A stretch of 38,338 bases of DNA. It comes from an uncultured Paraburkholderia sp. Its GTDB lineage: Bacteria > Pseudomonadota > Gammaproteobacteria > Burkholderiales > Burkholderiaceae. The stretch's first letter is position 1. Every line of letters starts with the position of its first letter. Below, piece by piece: positions 17,409 through 28,425 of the stretch. The notes beneath the pieces were generated by a model that was not told where the DNA came from, searched no databases, and saw nothing but the letters and a program-made list of their open reading frames with translations. The position numbers were made by a program, and so were the translations under genes. The stretch is taken from the NCBI GenBank assembly GCA_940747215.1, contig CALNWS010000044.1:1-38338 (forward strand), read 5' to 3'.

Positions 17409-18614
17409 TCAACTCGCGGTTTTACTCGAGAAAATCTTAGTGACGACACCTGCGCCGACGGTACGGCCACCTTCGCGGATAGCGAAACGCAGACCTTCTT
17501 CCATCGCGATCGGAGCGATCAGTTTCACCGTGATCGACACGTTGTCGCCCGGCATGACCATTTCCTTGTCCTTCGGCAGCTCGATCGAGCCCGTCACGTC
17601 CGTCGTACGGAAGTAGAACTGCGGACGGTAGTTGTTGAAGAACGGCGTATGGCGGCCGCCTTCGTCCTTGCTCAGCACGTACACTTCAGCCGTGAAGTGC
17701 GTGTGCGGCGTGATCGAACCCGGCTTCGCCAGAACCTGACCACGCTCCACGTCTTCACGCTTCGTGCCGCGCAGCAGGATACCGACGTTGTCGCCTGACT
17801 GACCTTGGTCGAGCAGCTTGCGGAACATTTCCACGCCCGTGCAGGTCGTCTTCACCGTCGGCTTGATACCGACGATTTCGATTTCTTCGCCGACCTTGAC
17901 GATGCCGCGCTCGACGCGACCCGTCACCACCGTGCCGCGACCCGAGATCGAGAACACGTCTTCCACCGGCATCAGGAACGCGCCATCAACTGCACGCTCC
18001 GGTGTCGGGATGTAGGAATCCAGCGCGTCAGCCAAGTTCATGATCGCCACTTCGCCCAGTTCGCCCTTGTCGCCTTCCAACGCCAGCTTGGCCGAACCCT
18101 TGATGATCGGCGTATCGTCGCCCGGGAAGTCGTACTTCGACAGAAGTTCGCGCACTTCCATTTCGACCAGTTCCAGCAGCTCAGCGTCGTCCACCATGTC
18201 GCACTTGTTCAGGAACACGATGATGTACGGAACACCAACCTGACGCGCCAGCAGGATGTGCTCACGCGTTTGCGGCATCGGGCCGTCTGCAGCCGAGCAC
18301 ACCAAGATCGCGCCGTCCATCTGCGCGGCGCCCGTGATCATGTTCTTCACATAGTCAGCGTGGCCCGGGCAGTCGACGTGTGCGTAGTGGCGGTTAGCCG
18401 TTTCGTACTCGACGTGTGCCGTGTTGATCGTGATACCACGTGCCTTTTCTTCCGGCGCCGCGTCGATCTGGTCGTATGCCTTTGCTTCGCCGCCAAACTT
18501 CTGCGTCAGAACCGTCGTGATCGCTGCCGTCAGCGTGGTCTTGCCGTGGTCAACGTGACCGATCGTGCCGACGTTCACGTGCGGCTTGGTCCGCTCAAAC
18601 TTACCCTTGGCCAT
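17409..18614 (-). CDS. tuf: Elongation factor Tu, copy 1
   Basis: EF-Tu delivers aminoacyl-tRNA to the ribosomal A site as a GTPase. The 401-residue product has the G1 loop GHVDHGKT (19-26), the switch-II DCPGH (80-84), NKCD (136-139) and domains II and III. It lies 47 bases after fusA, as the last str gene. It is unusual at the C terminus: the family ends in about VVAKI(I/L)E at residue 396, but this reads [12 protein letters not shown]. The codons AAG ATT TTC TCG AGT AA look like AAG ATT CTC GAG TAA with two extra T, so the frame runs past the old stop into the spacer. It appears identical to copy 2 up to that old stop. Confidence 0.96.
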   Translation of the reverse strand: MAKGKFERTKPHVNVGTIGHVDHGKTTLTAAITTVLTQKFGGEAKAYDQIDAAPEEKARGITINTAHVEYETANRHYAHVDCPGHADYVKNMITGAAQMDGAILVCSAADGPMPQTREHILLARQVGVPYIIVFLNKCDMVDDAELLELVEMEVRELLSKYDFPGDDTPIIKGSAKLALEGDKGELGEVAIMNLADALDSYIPTPERAVDGAFLMPVEDVFSISGRGTVVTGRVERGIVKVGEEIEIVGIKPTVKTTCTGVEMFRKLLDQGQSGDNVGILLRGTKREDVERGQVLAKPGSITPHTHFTAEVYVLSKDEGGRHTPFFNNYRPQFYFRTTDVTGSIELPKDKEMVMPGDNVSITVKLIAPIAMEEGLRFAIREGGRTVGAGVVTKIFSSKTAS

Positions 18615-18617
18615 GTT
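17422..18617 (-). repeat. Long direct repeat: tuf gene, copy 1
   Basis: This span matches 36568-37763 at a constant offset of 19146 bases. The match begins three bases before the start codon (AACATG) and ends at the TAA that would be the ancestral stop (CTCGAGTAA). I compared translations in several frames and spot-checked bases, and found no difference. It is a recently homogenised duplicate gene. Confidence 0.9.
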
Positions 18618-18661
18618 TCTCTTCTTTCAAAAAGTTAATCATTGAATGACTTGCCGCGCGA

Positions 18662-20764
18662 TTACTTCGACTTCGCGTTGATTATCGCTTCGGACACATT
18701 ACGCGGTGCTTCAGCGTAATGCTTGAACTCCATCGTGTACGTTGCACGACCTTGGGTCAGCGAACGCAGCGACGTCGAGTAACCGAACATTTCCGACAGC
18801 GGCACTTCAGCGCGAACGATCTTGCCGCCGCCAACCATGTCGTCCATGCCCTGCACGATGCCGCGACGACCCGACAGGTCGCCCATCACATTGCCCATGT
18901 AATCTTCAGGCGTTTCGACTTCAACAGCCATCATCGGTTCGAGGATGACCGGCTGAGCCTTACGCATTGCTTCCTTGAACGCCATCGAACCGGCCATGCG
19001 AAACGCATTTTCGTTCGAGTCAACGTCGTGGTACGAACCGAACGTCAGGTGAACCTTCACGTCAACGACCGGGAAGCCTGCCAGAACACCAGATTTCAGC
19101 GTTTCCTGAATACCCTTGTCAACTGCCGGGATGTATTCACGCGGAATCACACCGCCCTTGATCTCGTCCAGGAATTCGTAGCCCTTGCCCTGCTCGTTCG
19201 GCTCGAGCGTGATGACCGCGTGACCATACTGGCCGCGACCACCCGACTGCTTGACGAACTTGCCGTCAACGTCTTCCGCCTTGCCACGAATCGTTTCGCG
19301 GTAAGCAACCTGCGGCTTGCCGACCGTTGCTTCCACGCCGAATTCGCGCTTCATACGGTCAACCAGAATTTCGAGGTGGAGCTCGCCCATGCCCGAAATA
19401 ATGGTTTGGCCCGATTCTTCGTCCGTTTGAACGCGGAACGACGGATCTTCCTGAGCCAGACGGTTCAGCGCCAGACCCATCTTTTCCTGGTCCGGCTTCG
19501 TCTTCGGCTCAACAGCCTGCGAGATCACCGGCTCCGGGAAAATCATGCGCTCGAGCACGATCGGGTGTTGCGGATCGCACAGCGTGTCGCCAGTCGTCGC
19601 TTCTTTCAAGCCAACTGCCGCGGCGATGTCGCCAGCGCGCACTTCCTTAATTTCTTCGCGCTGGTTCGCGTGCATCTGCAGAATACGACCAAGACGTTCC
19701 TTCTTGTCCTTCGTCGCGTTCAGCACCGTGTCGCCCGAATTCACCACACCCGAGTACACGCGGAAGAAGATCAGCTGGCCGACGAACGGGTCGGTCATGA
19801 TCTTGAATGCCAGCGACGAGAACTTTTCGTCGTCCGACGCACGGCGCTCACCCTGCTCGCCGTTTTCCAGTTCGCCCGTAACCGGCGGAATGTCGATCGG
19901 CGACGGCAGGAAGTCCAGAACGGCGTCGAGCATGCGCTGCACGCCCTTGTTCTTGAACGCAGTGCAGCACAGCATCGGCTGGATTTCGCAAGCGATCGTA
20001 CGGTCGCGTAGGCCCTTGATGATTTCCGCTTCGGAGAGCTCGCCCTCTTCCAGGTACTTGTTCATCAGCTCTTCGCTCGACTCGGCAGCCGCTTCGATCA
20101 TCTTCTCGCGCCATTCGTTGCACGATTCGACAAGCTCAGCCGGGATGTCTTCGTACGAGAACTTAGTGCCTTGGGACGCGTCGTCCCAAATTATCGCCTT
20201 CATCTTCATCAGGTCAACCACGCCCGTGAAGTTTTCTTCTGCACCGATAGGCACCACGACCGGAACCGGGTTTGCCTTCAGACGCAGCTTCAACTGGTCG
20301 TAAACCTTGAAGAAGTTCGCGCCGGTACGATCCATCTTGTTGATGAACGCGAGACGGGGAACCTTGTACTTGTTAGCCTGACGCCACACGGTTTCCGACT
20401 GGGGCTGAACGCCGCCCACTGCGCAATAAACCATGCACGCGCCGTCGAGGACACGCATCGAGCGCTCAACTTCAATAGTGAAGTCGACGTGGCCCGGGGT
20501 GTCGATGATGTTGATACGGTGCTCAGCGCGGTCGCCGGCCATGCCTTTCCAGAACGCCGTGGTAGCAGCGGACATGATCGTGATACCGCGTTCCTGCTCC
20601 TGCGCCATCCAGTCCATGGTGGCGGCGCCGTCGTGAACTTCACCAATCTTATGGTTCACGCCGGTGTAGAACAGAATGCGCTCGGTCGTCGTCGTTTTGC
20701 CGGCGTCGATGTGAGCGCTAATACCGATGTTACGGTAGCGCTCGATAGGTGTCTTGCGAGCCAC
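18662..20764 (-). CDS. fusA: Elongation factor G
   Basis: EF-G drives translocation of mRNA and tRNA and, with ribosome recycling factor, splits ribosomes. The 700-residue product has the P-loop AHIDAGKT (17-24), DTPGH (88-92), NKMD (142-145), and later domains including [20 protein letters not shown] and [11 protein letters not shown]. Translation begins at a GTG (20764) with GGAGG six bases upstream, a strong site. It follows rpsG after 132 bases. All domains look intact. The fusidic-acid region was not examined residue by residue. Confidence 0.98.
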   Translation of the reverse strand: MARKTPIERYRNIGISAHIDAGKTTTTERILFYTGVNHKIGEVHDGAATMDWMAQEQERGITIMSAATTAFWKGMAGDRAEHRINIIDTPGHVDFTIEVERSMRVLDGACMVYCAVGGVQPQSETVWRQANKYKVPRLAFINKMDRTGANFFKVYDQLKLRLKANPVPVVVPIGAEENFTGVVDLMKMKAIIWDDASQGTKFSYEDIPAELVESCNEWREKMIEAAAESSEELMNKYLEEGELSEAEIIKGLRDRTIACEIQPMLCCTAFKNKGVQRMLDAVLDFLPSPIDIPPVTGELENGEQGERRASDDEKFSSLAFKIMTDPFVGQLIFFRVYSGVVNSGDTVLNATKDKKERLGRILQMHANQREEIKEVRAGDIAAAVGLKEATTGDTLCDPQHPIVLERMIFPEPVISQAVEPKTKPDQEKMGLALNRLAQEDPSFRVQTDEESGQTIISGMGELHLEILVDRMKREFGVEATVGKPQVAYRETIRGKAEDVDGKFVKQSGGRGQYGHAVITLEPNEQGKGYEFLDEIKGGVIPREYIPAVDKGIQETLKSGVLAGFPVVDVKVHLTFGSYHDVDSNENAFRMAGSMAFKEAMRKAQPVILEPMMAVEVETPEDYMGNVMGDLSGRRGIVQGMDDMVGGGKIVRAEVPLSEMFGYSTSLRSLTQGRATYTMEFKHYAEAPRNVSEAIINAKSK

Positions 20765-20823
20765 TTTGATCCTCCATTGGGATGACGCGATGCGAGAAAA
20801 TACCCATCGCGCTGTAACACAAA

Positions 20824-20854
20824 CGGGCGAGGCGCTTGTAAGCGCACCTGCCCG
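20824..20854 (-). other. Imperfect hairpin between rpsG and fusA
   Basis: On the minus strand CGGGCAGGTGCGCTT faces AAGCGCCTCGCCCG with bulges, followed by GTTTGTGTT. It could act as a weak internal terminator or a stability element ahead of fusA. The rest of the 132-base spacer has nothing else notable. Confidence 0.35.
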
Positions 20855-20896
20855 GAATTTCTTTCCGTTTTTCCGCTAAACCCGGGATCGGGATGC

Positions 20897-21367
20897 TTAG
20901 AAACGGAAGTGCGAGAACGCCTTGTTGGCTTCTGCCATCCGGTGAACTTCCTCGCGCTTCTTCATTGCGCCGCCACGGCCTTCGGCCGCTTCGGAGAGTT
21001 CACCTGCCAGACGCAGAGCCATCGACTTCTCGCTGCGCTTCTTCGCGGCTTCACGCAGCCAACGCATCGCCAATGCCATACGACGCGACGGGCGCACTTC
21101 GACCGGAACCTGATAGTTCGCACCACCAACGCGGCGACTCTTCACTTCGACCACCGGCTTGACGTTGTTGAGCGCTACCGTGAACACTTCCAGCGGGTCC
21201 TTGCCACCCTTGGTCTGGATCTGTTCGAAAGCGCCGTACACGATGCGCTCAGCAACCGACTTCTTGCCGGCGAGCATCAGCACGTTCATGAACTTAGCTA
21301 CATCTACGTTACCGAACTTCGGATCCGGCAACACTTCCCGCTTGGGGACTTCGCGACGACGCGGCAT
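20897..21367 (-). CDS. rpsG: 30S ribosomal protein S7
   Basis: S7 nucleates assembly of the 30S head and in E. coli can repress str-operon translation by binding the rpsL-rpsG region. The 156-residue product starts [20 protein letters not shown] and has [23 protein letters not shown] and the C-terminal helical end [12 protein letters not shown]. It starts with ATG and AAAGGA upstream. It follows rpsL after 183 bases; that spacer has no gene, and I saw no S7-binding structure I could name. Confidence 0.99.
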   Translation of the reverse strand: MPRRREVPKREVLPDPKFGNVDVAKFMNVLMLAGKKSVAERIVYGAFEQIQTKGGKDPLEVFTVALNNVKPVVEVKSRRVGGANYQVPVEVRPSRRMALAMRWLREAAKKRSEKSMALRLAGELSEAAEGRGGAMKKREEVHRMAEANKAFSHFRF

Positions 21368-21550
21368 GTTTCTTCCTTTAACTTTTCAGTTGGAGCTATT
21401 TTTAGCCCCGCGGTCACCAACTAACCCGACTCATCTCTAACGACTTACCAGCCTGGTCGGGTGACCACTTACTCGACAGCACCGACGAATCCGGCACCAC
21501 CGCTAATGCCGCCTTTGCAGGTGACCTAAAACTAACTACTGACCGGCTAA

Positions 21551-21931
21551 TTACTTGCCAGCCTTGGCACGCTTCGCGCCGTACTTCGAGCGAGCCTGCT
21601 TACGATCCTTGACACCCTGGGTATCCAGCGAGCCACGAACCATGTGGTAACGCACACCCGGCAAGTCCTTCACACGACCGCCGCGAATCAACACGACCGA
21701 GTGTTCCTGCAGGTTGTGGCCTTCACCACCGATGTACGAAATGACTTCGAAGCCGTTCGTCAGACGAACCTTGGCAACCTTACGGAGTGCCGAGTTAGGC
21801 TTCTTCGGCGTCGTGGTGTACACGCGGGTGCACACGCCACGACGCTGGGGGCAGTCCTGCAAAGCCGGACTCTTGCTATTCGTCGTTTTCGACGCGCGGC
21901 CTTTGCGAACCAGTTGATTGATGGTTGGCAT
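21551..21931 (-). CDS. rpsL: 30S ribosomal protein S12
   Basis: S12 lies at the decoding centre. The 126-residue product starts [17 protein letters not shown] and contains [17 protein letters not shown] and [17 protein letters not shown]. Lys43 and Lys88, the main sites of streptomycin resistance, are both Lys, so no known resistance change is visible. The ATG has AGGA seven bases upstream. It is the first gene of the str operon, behind a strong promoter at 22072-22101. Confidence 0.99.
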   Translation of the reverse strand: MPTINQLVRKGRASKTTNSKSPALQDCPQRRGVCTRVYTTTPKKPNSALRKVAKVRLTNGFEVISYIGGEGHNLQEHSVVLIRGGRVKDLPGVRYHMVRGSLDTQGVKDRKQARSKYGAKRAKAGK

Positions 21932-22071
21932 TGTTTATTCCTGAAATTGAACAAAATCGACGCATAGGTTTCCGGGCAAGGCGGAACCGACTGCGCATCG
22001 AACTCCGGATCTGACCCTGCCTGTATGCGAATTGACCTCGCGCGCAGGTATTCCAAGAACCAGAACTTAAT

Positions 22072-22101
22072 ATAGTATTCCGAAATTACTAAGGGAGTCA
22101 A
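22072..22101 (-). promoter_or_regulatory. Promoter of the str operon (rpsL)
   Basis: On the minus strand TTGACT (22096-22101) and TACTAT (22072-22077) are 18 bases apart, a good sigma70 match. It lies about 140 bases upstream of the rpsL start and just beyond the recQ stop. The -35 box partly overlaps an inverted repeat at 22099-22129. Confidence 0.8.
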
Positions 22102-22129
22102 CAGGTTGCGATGATTCGCAGACCTGTTG
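22099..22129 (-). other. Hairpin between recQ and the rpsL promoter
   Basis: CAACAGGT pairs with ACCTGTTG, and with one bulged base the stem extends by five more pairs to a four-base loop. It lies just past the recQ stop but is not followed by T, and one arm runs into the -35 box of the rpsL promoter. It could be a T-less recQ terminator, or an operator for the str operon. Confidence 0.6.
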
Positions 22130-22141
22130 AACGCTCGGAAG

Positions 22142-23989
22142 TCAATCAGCAGCCACGACGTCCAGCAATTCGTCGCCGAAACGGTCGAGTTTGCGCGCGC
22201 CCATACCCGGGATGCCGCGCAAATCCTCGATCGAATCCGGGCCGTTGCGCGCGATTTCGGCAAGCGTCGCGTCATGGAAAATGACGTACGCGGGCACGCC
22301 GTCGCTCTTCGCCGTCTCGGTGCGCCAGGCGCGCAGCCGTTCCCAGCGGGCGCGTTCGCGCGGCCCCATGCCGATTGTCGGATCGGCGCGCTCGCTCGTG
22401 CGGCCGGACGCCTGGCGTGTGCGAGTCGACTTCACGTAGCGGCGCATCGTGACGTGCTGCTCGCCCTTCAACACGGGCTTGGCGGCTTCGGTGAGCATGA
22501 GCGAGCCGAAACCTTCGTGGTCGACGGTCAGGTAGCCGAATGCCACCAGTTGACGGAAGACAGCGTGCCACTCGGCTTCAACGAGCGCGGCACCAATGCC
22601 GAATGTGGTCAGATTCTCGTGACCGCGCTGCAGGATCTTTTCGTTGCGATTGCCACGCAGAATGTCGATCAGGTGACCGGTGCCGAAGTTGAAGCCGCTC
22701 GCCCGCTGCGCACGAAACACGCACGACAATGCCATCTGCGCCTCGCGCGTCGCGTCCCACGTGGCTGGCGGCTCGAGACAATTGTCACAATTGCCGCACG
22801 GCTTGCTGGTTTCGCCGAAATAGGCGAGCAGCCGCACGCGTCGGCACGTGGCGGCTTCGCACAGCCCGAGCAGCGCGTCGAGCTTGCCGGTCTGCACGCG
22901 CTTGTACGCGTCGTCGGCATCGGATTCCTCGATCATCTTGCGCTGCTGAACGACGTCGCCGAGACCGTACGCCATCCACGCGTTGGACGGCATGCCGTCG
23001 CGACCCGCACGGCCGGTTTCCTGATAGTAGCCTTCCACGCTTTTCGGCAGATCCAGGTGCGCCACGAAGCGCACGTCCGGTTTGTCGATACCCATACCGA
23101 ACGCGATCGTCGCGCACATCACGATGCCTTCCTCGCACTGAAACATCTCCTGATGCTTCTGGCGAATCTCGAATTCCATGCCGGCGTGATAAGGCAGCGC
23201 ACGCATGCCCTTTTTCTTCAGCCATTCCGCGGTTTCTTCCACCTTGCGGCGCGACAAGCAATACACGACGCCGGCGTCGGTGGTGCCATCGGCGCGCGTA
23301 TGTTCGGCGCGAATGAAGTCCAGCAACTGCGCACGCGCATTGTCTTTTTCGACGATCCGGTAACGGATGTTCGGCCGGTCGAAGCTCGAGACGAAAATGT
23401 GGGCGTCGTCGAGCGCGAGGCGGTGAATGATTTCGTCACGCGTAATCGCATCTGCCGTCGCCGTCAGCGCAATACGCGGCACGTTCGGGAAGCGCTCGTG
23501 CAGCACCGAGAGCTGGATGTACTCCGGCCGGAAATCGTGCCCCCATTGCGACACGCAGTGCGCTTCGTCGATGGCGAAGAGGCCGATGCGCGTGCGCTCG
23601 AGCAACTCCTGGAAGCGCGGCGTCATCAATCGTTCGGGCGCCACGTAGAGCAGGTCGATCTCGCCGTCGCGCAACGCGCGCTCCGTAGCCATGGCTTCGG
23701 CGCTCGACAGAGTGGAGTTGAGATACGCCGCGCGCACGCCGACTTCGGTGAGCGCCGCGACCTGATCCTGCATCAGCGCAATGAGCGGCGATACGACGAT
23801 GCCGGCGCCAAAGCCGCCCTCGCGCCGCACGAGCGAAGGGATCTGATAACACAGCGATTTGCCGCCACCCGTGGGCATCAACACGAGGCAGTCGCCGCCA
23901 CCGGAGACGTACTCGACAATTTCGCCCTGCTGCCCTCTGAACGCGGGATAACCGAAGACTTCGTTGAGGATTTCGAGCGAACGGGACAT
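22142..23989 (-). CDS. recQ: ATP-dependent DNA helicase RecQ
   Basis: RecQ is a 3'-5' DNA helicase acting in recombination repair and stalled-fork processing. The 615-residue product has the Walker A PTGGGKS (39-45), the DEAH box (141-144), the QTGRAGRDG motif VI region (323-332) and a zinc-binding set Cys382, Cys398, Cys401 and Cys404. After the winged-helix region, an HRDC domain covers about 535-612. All parts are intact. It lies between the rpoC terminator and the str promoter, so it is likely transcribed on its own. I did not find a good promoter in the 176 bases upstream. Confidence 0.97.
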   Translation of the reverse strand: MSRSLEILNEVFGYPAFRGQQGEIVEYVSGGGDCLVLMPTGGGKSLCYQIPSLVRREGGFGAGIVVSPLIALMQDQVAALTEVGVRAAYLNSTLSSAEAMATERALRDGEIDLLYVAPERLMTPRFQELLERTRIGLFAIDEAHCVSQWGHDFRPEYIQLSVLHERFPNVPRIALTATADAITRDEIIHRLALDDAHIFVSSFDRPNIRYRIVEKDNARAQLLDFIRAEHTRADGTTDAGVVYCLSRRKVEETAEWLKKKGMRALPYHAGMEFEIRQKHQEMFQCEEGIVMCATIAFGMGIDKPDVRFVAHLDLPKSVEGYYQETGRAGRDGMPSNAWMAYGLGDVVQQRKMIEESDADDAYKRVQTGKLDALLGLCEAATCRRVRLLAYFGETSKPCGNCDNCLEPPATWDATREAQMALSCVFRAQRASGFNFGTGHLIDILRGNRNEKILQRGHENLTTFGIGAALVEAEWHAVFRQLVAFGYLTVDHEGFGSLMLTEAAKPVLKGEQHVTMRRYVKSTRTRQASGRTSERADPTIGMGPRERARWERLRAWRTETAKSDGVPAYVIFHDATLAEIARNGPDSIEDLRGIPGMGARKLDRFGDELLDVVAAD

Positions 23990-24120
23990 GAATTTGAGAG
24001 AAGCAGCGTGAGGCCGGTGACACGAATTTTACCAACCCATTCGCATATCGCCCGCGCTTTCAAGCAACGTTATCCATTTGGCCAACAACGCGTAGACAAA
24101 AACGCAAAACAGACGCGCAT

Positions 24121-24152
24121 AAAAAAGCCGCTCAGTCGAAACTGAGCGGCTT
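24121..24152 (-). terminator. Terminator after rpoC
   Basis: AAGCCGCTCAGT and its exact complement ACTGAGCGGCTT form a 12-bp stem with a four-base loop (TTCG on the RNA strand). On the minus strand six T follow. It lies 14 bases past the rpoC stop and closes the tRNA-tuf-rpoBC transcript. Confidence 0.95.
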
Positions 24153-24165
24153 GCGCCGCCGGGAT

Positions 24166-27100
24166 TTACTCGCCTGAGTGCTGCTGTTCGGTAGCCGGGG
24201 TTTCCGGCGTACCGAATTCGAACGACTCCTCCGCTGCGATCTGATCAAAACGCTCGCGGTCAGACAGCTCCTTGCTCTTGCGTGCCTTGTGGAACGCGAG
24301 ACCCGTACCGGCCGGAATCAGACGACCGACGATCACGTTTTCCTTCAGACCGCGCAGGTCGTCGCGCTTGCCCATGATCGCCGCTTCGGTCAGCACGCGG
24401 GTCGTTTCCTGGAACGACGCCGCCGAGATGAACGAATCGGTCGACAACGAGGCCTTCGTGATACCGAGCAGCACGTTTTCGTACGTTGCCGGACGATTGT
24501 CTTCCGCGATCATACGGTCGTTTTCGTCGAGCATATCCGACCGCTCGACCTGTTCGCCCGGGATGAAACGCGTATCGCCGTTGTCCGTAATCTGCACGCG
24601 GCGCAGCATCTGACGAACAATCACTTCAATGTGCTTGTCGTTGATCTTCACGCCTTGCAGACGGTACACGTCCTGCACTTCGTCCACGATATAACGCGAC
24701 AGCGCTTCGATACCCTGCAGACGCAGGATGTCGTGCGAATCCGCCGGACCGTCCACGATCATTTCGCCCTTGTTGACGACCTGACCATCGTGAACCAGAA
24801 CCTGCTTTTCCTTCGCGATCAGGAACTCGTGCTGATTGCCTTCGAGGTCCGTGATAACGAGACGCTGCTTGCCCTTCGTGTCCTTACCGAACGACGTCGT
24901 ACCCGTGACTTCCGCCAAGATACCTGCGTCCTTCGGCGAACGTGCTTCGAACAGTTCCGCCACACGCGGCAGACCACCGGTAATGTCACGCGTTTTCTGC
25001 GATTCAACCGGAATACGTGCGAGCACTTCACCGACCTGCACTTGCTGACCGTCCTTCACGGTGATCAGAGCGCCGACCTGGAAGCCGATCTGCACCGAAT
25101 GCTCGGTGTTCGGGATCTTCACTTCTTCGCCGTTCGCGTCGAGCAGTTTGACCTGCGGACGCACCGTCTTCGAAGCTTGCAAACCACGACGCTTCACGTC
25201 GATCACGACCAGCGTGGACAGGCCCGTCACATCGTCGATCTGCTTTGCAACTGTCACGCCTTCTTCGACTTTTTCAAACTTCACCGTACCGCCGTACTCG
25301 GTGATGATCGGACGCGTCATCGGATCCCACGTGGCCAGCTGCGTGCCTGCCTTGATCTGCGCGCCGTCCAGTTGCAACAGCGTGGCGCCGTACGGCACCT
25401 TGTGACGTTCACGCTCGCGACCGTGGTCGTCGGTGATCATCGCTTCGCCCGAACGCGAGATGACGATCTGCTCGCCCTTCGCGTTGGTGACGTAACGCAT
25501 CGTTGCCGTGAAACGCACCGTACCGTTCGACTTCGCTTCAACCGATGAAGCCACTGCCGCACGCGATGCCGCACCACCGATGTGGAACGTACGCATCGTG
25601 AGCTGCGTGCCCGGTTCACCGATCGACTGTGCAGCGATCACGCCCACTGCTTCGCCGACGTTGACCAGCGAGCCGCGGCCCAGGTCGCGGCCGTAGCAGG
25701 CTGCACACAGACCGTAGCGCGTTTCGCAGGTGAGCGACGTACGCACGCGCACTTCGTCGATGCCGAGGCGTTCGATTTCTTCGACCGCATCTTCGTCGAG
25801 CAACGTGCCCGCTTCGTACAGCGTTTCCTGCGATTCCGGATTGACGACGTCAGCCACCGCGACGCGACCGAGAATACGGTCACGCAGCGCTTCGACGACT
25901 TCACCGCCTTCGACCAGCGCCTTCATCGCCACCCCTTGCGACGTGCCGCAATCGTCCTCGACCACCACCAGATCCTGCGTCACGTCGACGAGACGACGCG
26001 TGAGGTAGCCCGAGTTTGCCGTCTTGAGTGCCGTATCAGCCAGACCCTTACGTGCGCCGTGGGTCGAGATGAAGTACTGCAACACGTTCAGGCCTTCACG
26101 GAAGTTCGCCGTAATCGGTGTTTCAATGATCGAGCCGTCCGGCTTCGCCATCAGGCCACGCATACCGGCCAGCTGACGGATCTGAACTGCGGAACCACGA
26201 GCACCCGAGTCCGCCATCATGTAAATCGAGTTGAACGATTCCTGACGAGTTTCGTTGCCGTCGCGGTCTGTGACCGGTTCCGTCGACAGTTGCTCCATCA
26301 TCGCCTTGCCGACCGCTTCCGACGTTGCCGACCAGATGTCGACTACGTTGTTGTAGCGTTCCTGCGCGGTGACGAGACCCGACATGTACTGACGGTCGTA
26401 TTCCTTCACCTTCTTCGCCGCGTCGCCGACGATGGTTTCCTTCTGCGGCGGCACGAGCATGTCGTCCACGCAGATCGAGATACCAGCGCGCGTTGCCAGA
26501 CGGAAACCCGACTGCATCAACTGGTCGGCGAAAATCACCGTTTCACGCAGACCGCACTTGCGGAACACGGTGTTGATGAGGCGCGAGATTTCCTTCTTCT
26601 TCAGCGGCTTGTTCAGCACTGAGAATGGCAGGCCCGGCGGAAGGATTTCCGACAGGATTGCGCGACCGACGGTGGTTGCGTACAGCGTAATCTTCGGCAC
26701 GAACGCCGGCTCACCTTCCGACTTGTCTTCGTTGTGAACCATTTCGGTGATCCGCACGTTGACGCGCGAGGCGAGCTCGACTTCCTTGTTCTCGTAGGCA
26801 CGCAGCACTTCCGAGACGCCCGTGAACGACAGGCCTTCGCCCTTCGCATTCACGGCTTCGCGGGTCGCGTAGTACAGACCGAGCACGATATCCTGTGACG
26901 GCACGATCGACGGATCGCCGTTAGCCGGGAACAGGACGTTGTTCGACGCCAGCATCAGCGTGCGCGCTTCCATCTGCGCTTCGAGCGACAGCGGAACGTG
27001 AACAGCCATCTGGTCACCGTCGAAGTCGGCGTTGAACGCCGCGCAAACGAGCGGGTGCAGCTGGATTGCCTTACCTTCGATCAGCACCGGCTCGAAAGCC

Positions 27101-28404
27101 TGAATGCCAAGACGGTGCAGCGTCGGCGCACGGTTCAGCATGACCGGATGTTCGCGGATCACCTCTTCGAGGATGTCCCACACCACCGGTGTCTGGTTCT
27201 CGACTTCCTTCTTCGCAGCCTTAATGGTGGTAGCGACACCCATCACTTCGAGCTTGTTGAAGATGAACGGCTTGAACAGTTCGAGCGCCATCAGCTTCGG
27301 CAGACCGCACTGATGCAGCTTGAGCGTCGGGCCCACCACGATGACCGAACGGCCCGAGTAGTCGACGCGCTTACCCAACAGGTTCTGACGGAAACGACCG
27401 CTCTTACCCTTGATCATGTCGGCGAGCGACTTCAGCGGACGCTTGTTCGCGCCCGTCATGGCCTTACCGCGACGACCGTTGTCGAGCAGCGAATCGACGG
27501 CTTCCTGCAGCATCCGCTTTTCGTTGCGGACGATGATTTCAGGCGCCTTCAGTTCGAGCAGACGCTTCAACCGGTTGTTACGGTTGATCACGCGGCGATA
27601 CAGGTCGTTCAGATCCGATGTCGCGAAACGGCCGCCGTCGAGCGGCACGAGCGGACGCAGTTCCGGCGGCAGCACCGGCAGCACTTCGAGCACCATCCAG
27701 TCAGGCTTGATGCCCGAACGCTGGAAAGCCTCGAGCACCTTCAGGCGCTTCGCGTACTTCTTGATCTTCGCTTCCGAACCCGTGTTCTTGAGTTCAGTGC
27801 GCAGCATCTCGACCTGCTCGTCGATGTTGATCGCGCGCAGCAGTTCGCGAACGCCTTCCGCGCCCATTTCGGCACGGAATTCGTCGCCGTATTCCTCGAC
27901 CTTGTTGTAGTAATCCTCTTCGGTCATGATCTGCCGCGCTTTCAACGGCGTCATGCCCGGATCGATCACCACGTATGCTTCGAAGTACAGCACGCGTTCG
28001 ATGTCGCGCAGTGTCATGTCGAGCACCATGCCCAGACGCGACGGCAGCGACTTCAGGAACCAGATGTGCGCGACCGGCGAGGCCAGTTCGATGTGGCCCA
28101 TCCGTTCACGACGCACCTTCGCGAGCGTCACTTCGACGCCGCACTTCTCGCAGATCACGCCACGATGCTTCAGGCGCTTGTACTTGCCGCAAAGGCATTC
28201 GTAATCTTTAATCGGCCCGAAGATCTTCGCGCAGAACAAACCATCGCGTTCCGGCTTGAACGTCCGGTAGTTGATGGTTTCCGGCTTCTTCACTTCACCG
28301 AACGACCACGAACGAATCTTGTCCGGCGACGCCAGACCGATCTTGATCGCGTCAAAAACTTCAGGCTGTTGGACTTGCTTGAATAGATCGAGCAGAGCTT
28401 TCAT
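24166..28404 (-). CDS. rpoC: DNA-directed RNA polymerase subunit beta'
   Basis: The beta' subunit carries the catalytic magnesium site. The 1412-residue product has the N-terminal zinc ribbon ([20 protein letters not shown]), the active-site motif [12 protein letters not shown], a second zinc set around CGTSQGVA and [17 protein letters not shown], and the trigger-loop region [12 protein letters not shown]. The start ATG at 28404 has GGAG about eight bases upstream. It begins 21 bases after rpoB, in the usual order. Length fits beta-proteobacterial beta'. Confidence 0.99.
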   Translation of the reverse strand: MKALLDLFKQVQQPEVFDAIKIGLASPDKIRSWSFGEVKKPETINYRTFKPERDGLFCAKIFGPIKDYECLCGKYKRLKHRGVICEKCGVEVTLAKVRRERMGHIELASPVAHIWFLKSLPSRLGMVLDMTLRDIERVLYFEAYVVIDPGMTPLKARQIMTEEDYYNKVEEYGDEFRAEMGAEGVRELLRAINIDEQVEMLRTELKNTGSEAKIKKYAKRLKVLEAFQRSGIKPDWMVLEVLPVLPPELRPLVPLDGGRFATSDLNDLYRRVINRNNRLKRLLELKAPEIIVRNEKRMLQEAVDSLLDNGRRGKAMTGANKRPLKSLADMIKGKSGRFRQNLLGKRVDYSGRSVIVVGPTLKLHQCGLPKLMALELFKPFIFNKLEVMGVATTIKAAKKEVENQTPVVWDILEEVIREHPVMLNRAPTLHRLGIQAFEPVLIEGKAIQLHPLVCAAFNADFDGDQMAVHVPLSLEAQMEARTLMLASNNVLFPANGDPSIVPSQDIVLGLYYATREAVNAKGEGLSFTGVSEVLRAYENKEVELASRVNVRITEMVHNEDKSEGEPAFVPKITLYATTVGRAILSEILPPGLPFSVLNKPLKKKEISRLINTVFRKCGLRETVIFADQLMQSGFRLATRAGISICVDDMLVPPQKETIVGDAAKKVKEYDRQYMSGLVTAQERYNNVVDIWSATSEAVGKAMMEQLSTEPVTDRDGNETRQESFNSIYMMADSGARGSAVQIRQLAGMRGLMAKPDGSIIETPITANFREGLNVLQYFISTHGARKGLADTALKTANSGYLTRRLVDVTQDLVVVEDDCGTSQGVAMKALVEGGEVVEALRDRILGRVAVADVVNPESQETLYEAGTLLDEDAVEEIERLGIDEVRVRTSLTCETRYGLCAACYGRDLGRGSLVNVGEAVGVIAAQSIGEPGTQLTMRTFHIGGAASRAAVASSVEAKSNGTVRFTATMRYVTNAKGEQIVISRSGEAMITDDHGRERERHKVPYGATLLQLDGAQIKAGTQLATWDPMTRPIITEYGGTVKFEKVEEGVTVAKQIDDVTGLSTLVVIDVKRRGLQASKTVRPQVKLLDANGEEVKIPNTEHSVQIGFQVGALITVKDGQQVQVGEVLARIPVESQKTRDITGGLPRVAELFEARSPKDAGILAEVTGTTSFGKDTKGKQRLVITDLEGNQHEFLIAKEKQVLVHDGQVVNKGEMIVDGPADSHDILRLQGIEALSRYIVDEVQDVYRLQGVKINDKHIEVIVRQMLRRVQITDNGDTRFIPGEQVERSDMLDENDRMIAEDNRPATYENVLLGITKASLSTDSFISAASFQETTRVLTEAAIMGKRDDLRGLKENVIVGRLIPAGTGLAFHKARKSKELSDRERFDQIAAEESFEFGTPETPATEQQHSGE

Positions 28405-28425
28405 TGCTTTCTCTCCGTAGTCCGA

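Noticed and set aside
21795..21810. Possible streptomycin resistance in rpsL or rifampicin resistance in rpoB
   Set aside because: Lys43 and Lys88 of S12 and the main rifampicin-pocket residues of beta are all wild type.
22127..24145. A 672-codon plus-strand frame opposite recQ
   Set aside because: Same reason: composition follows the reverse of recQ, no known motif.
24178..28386. Several long plus-strand frames opposite rpoC
   Set aside because: Antisense shadows of rpoC with no motif and no initiation signal.
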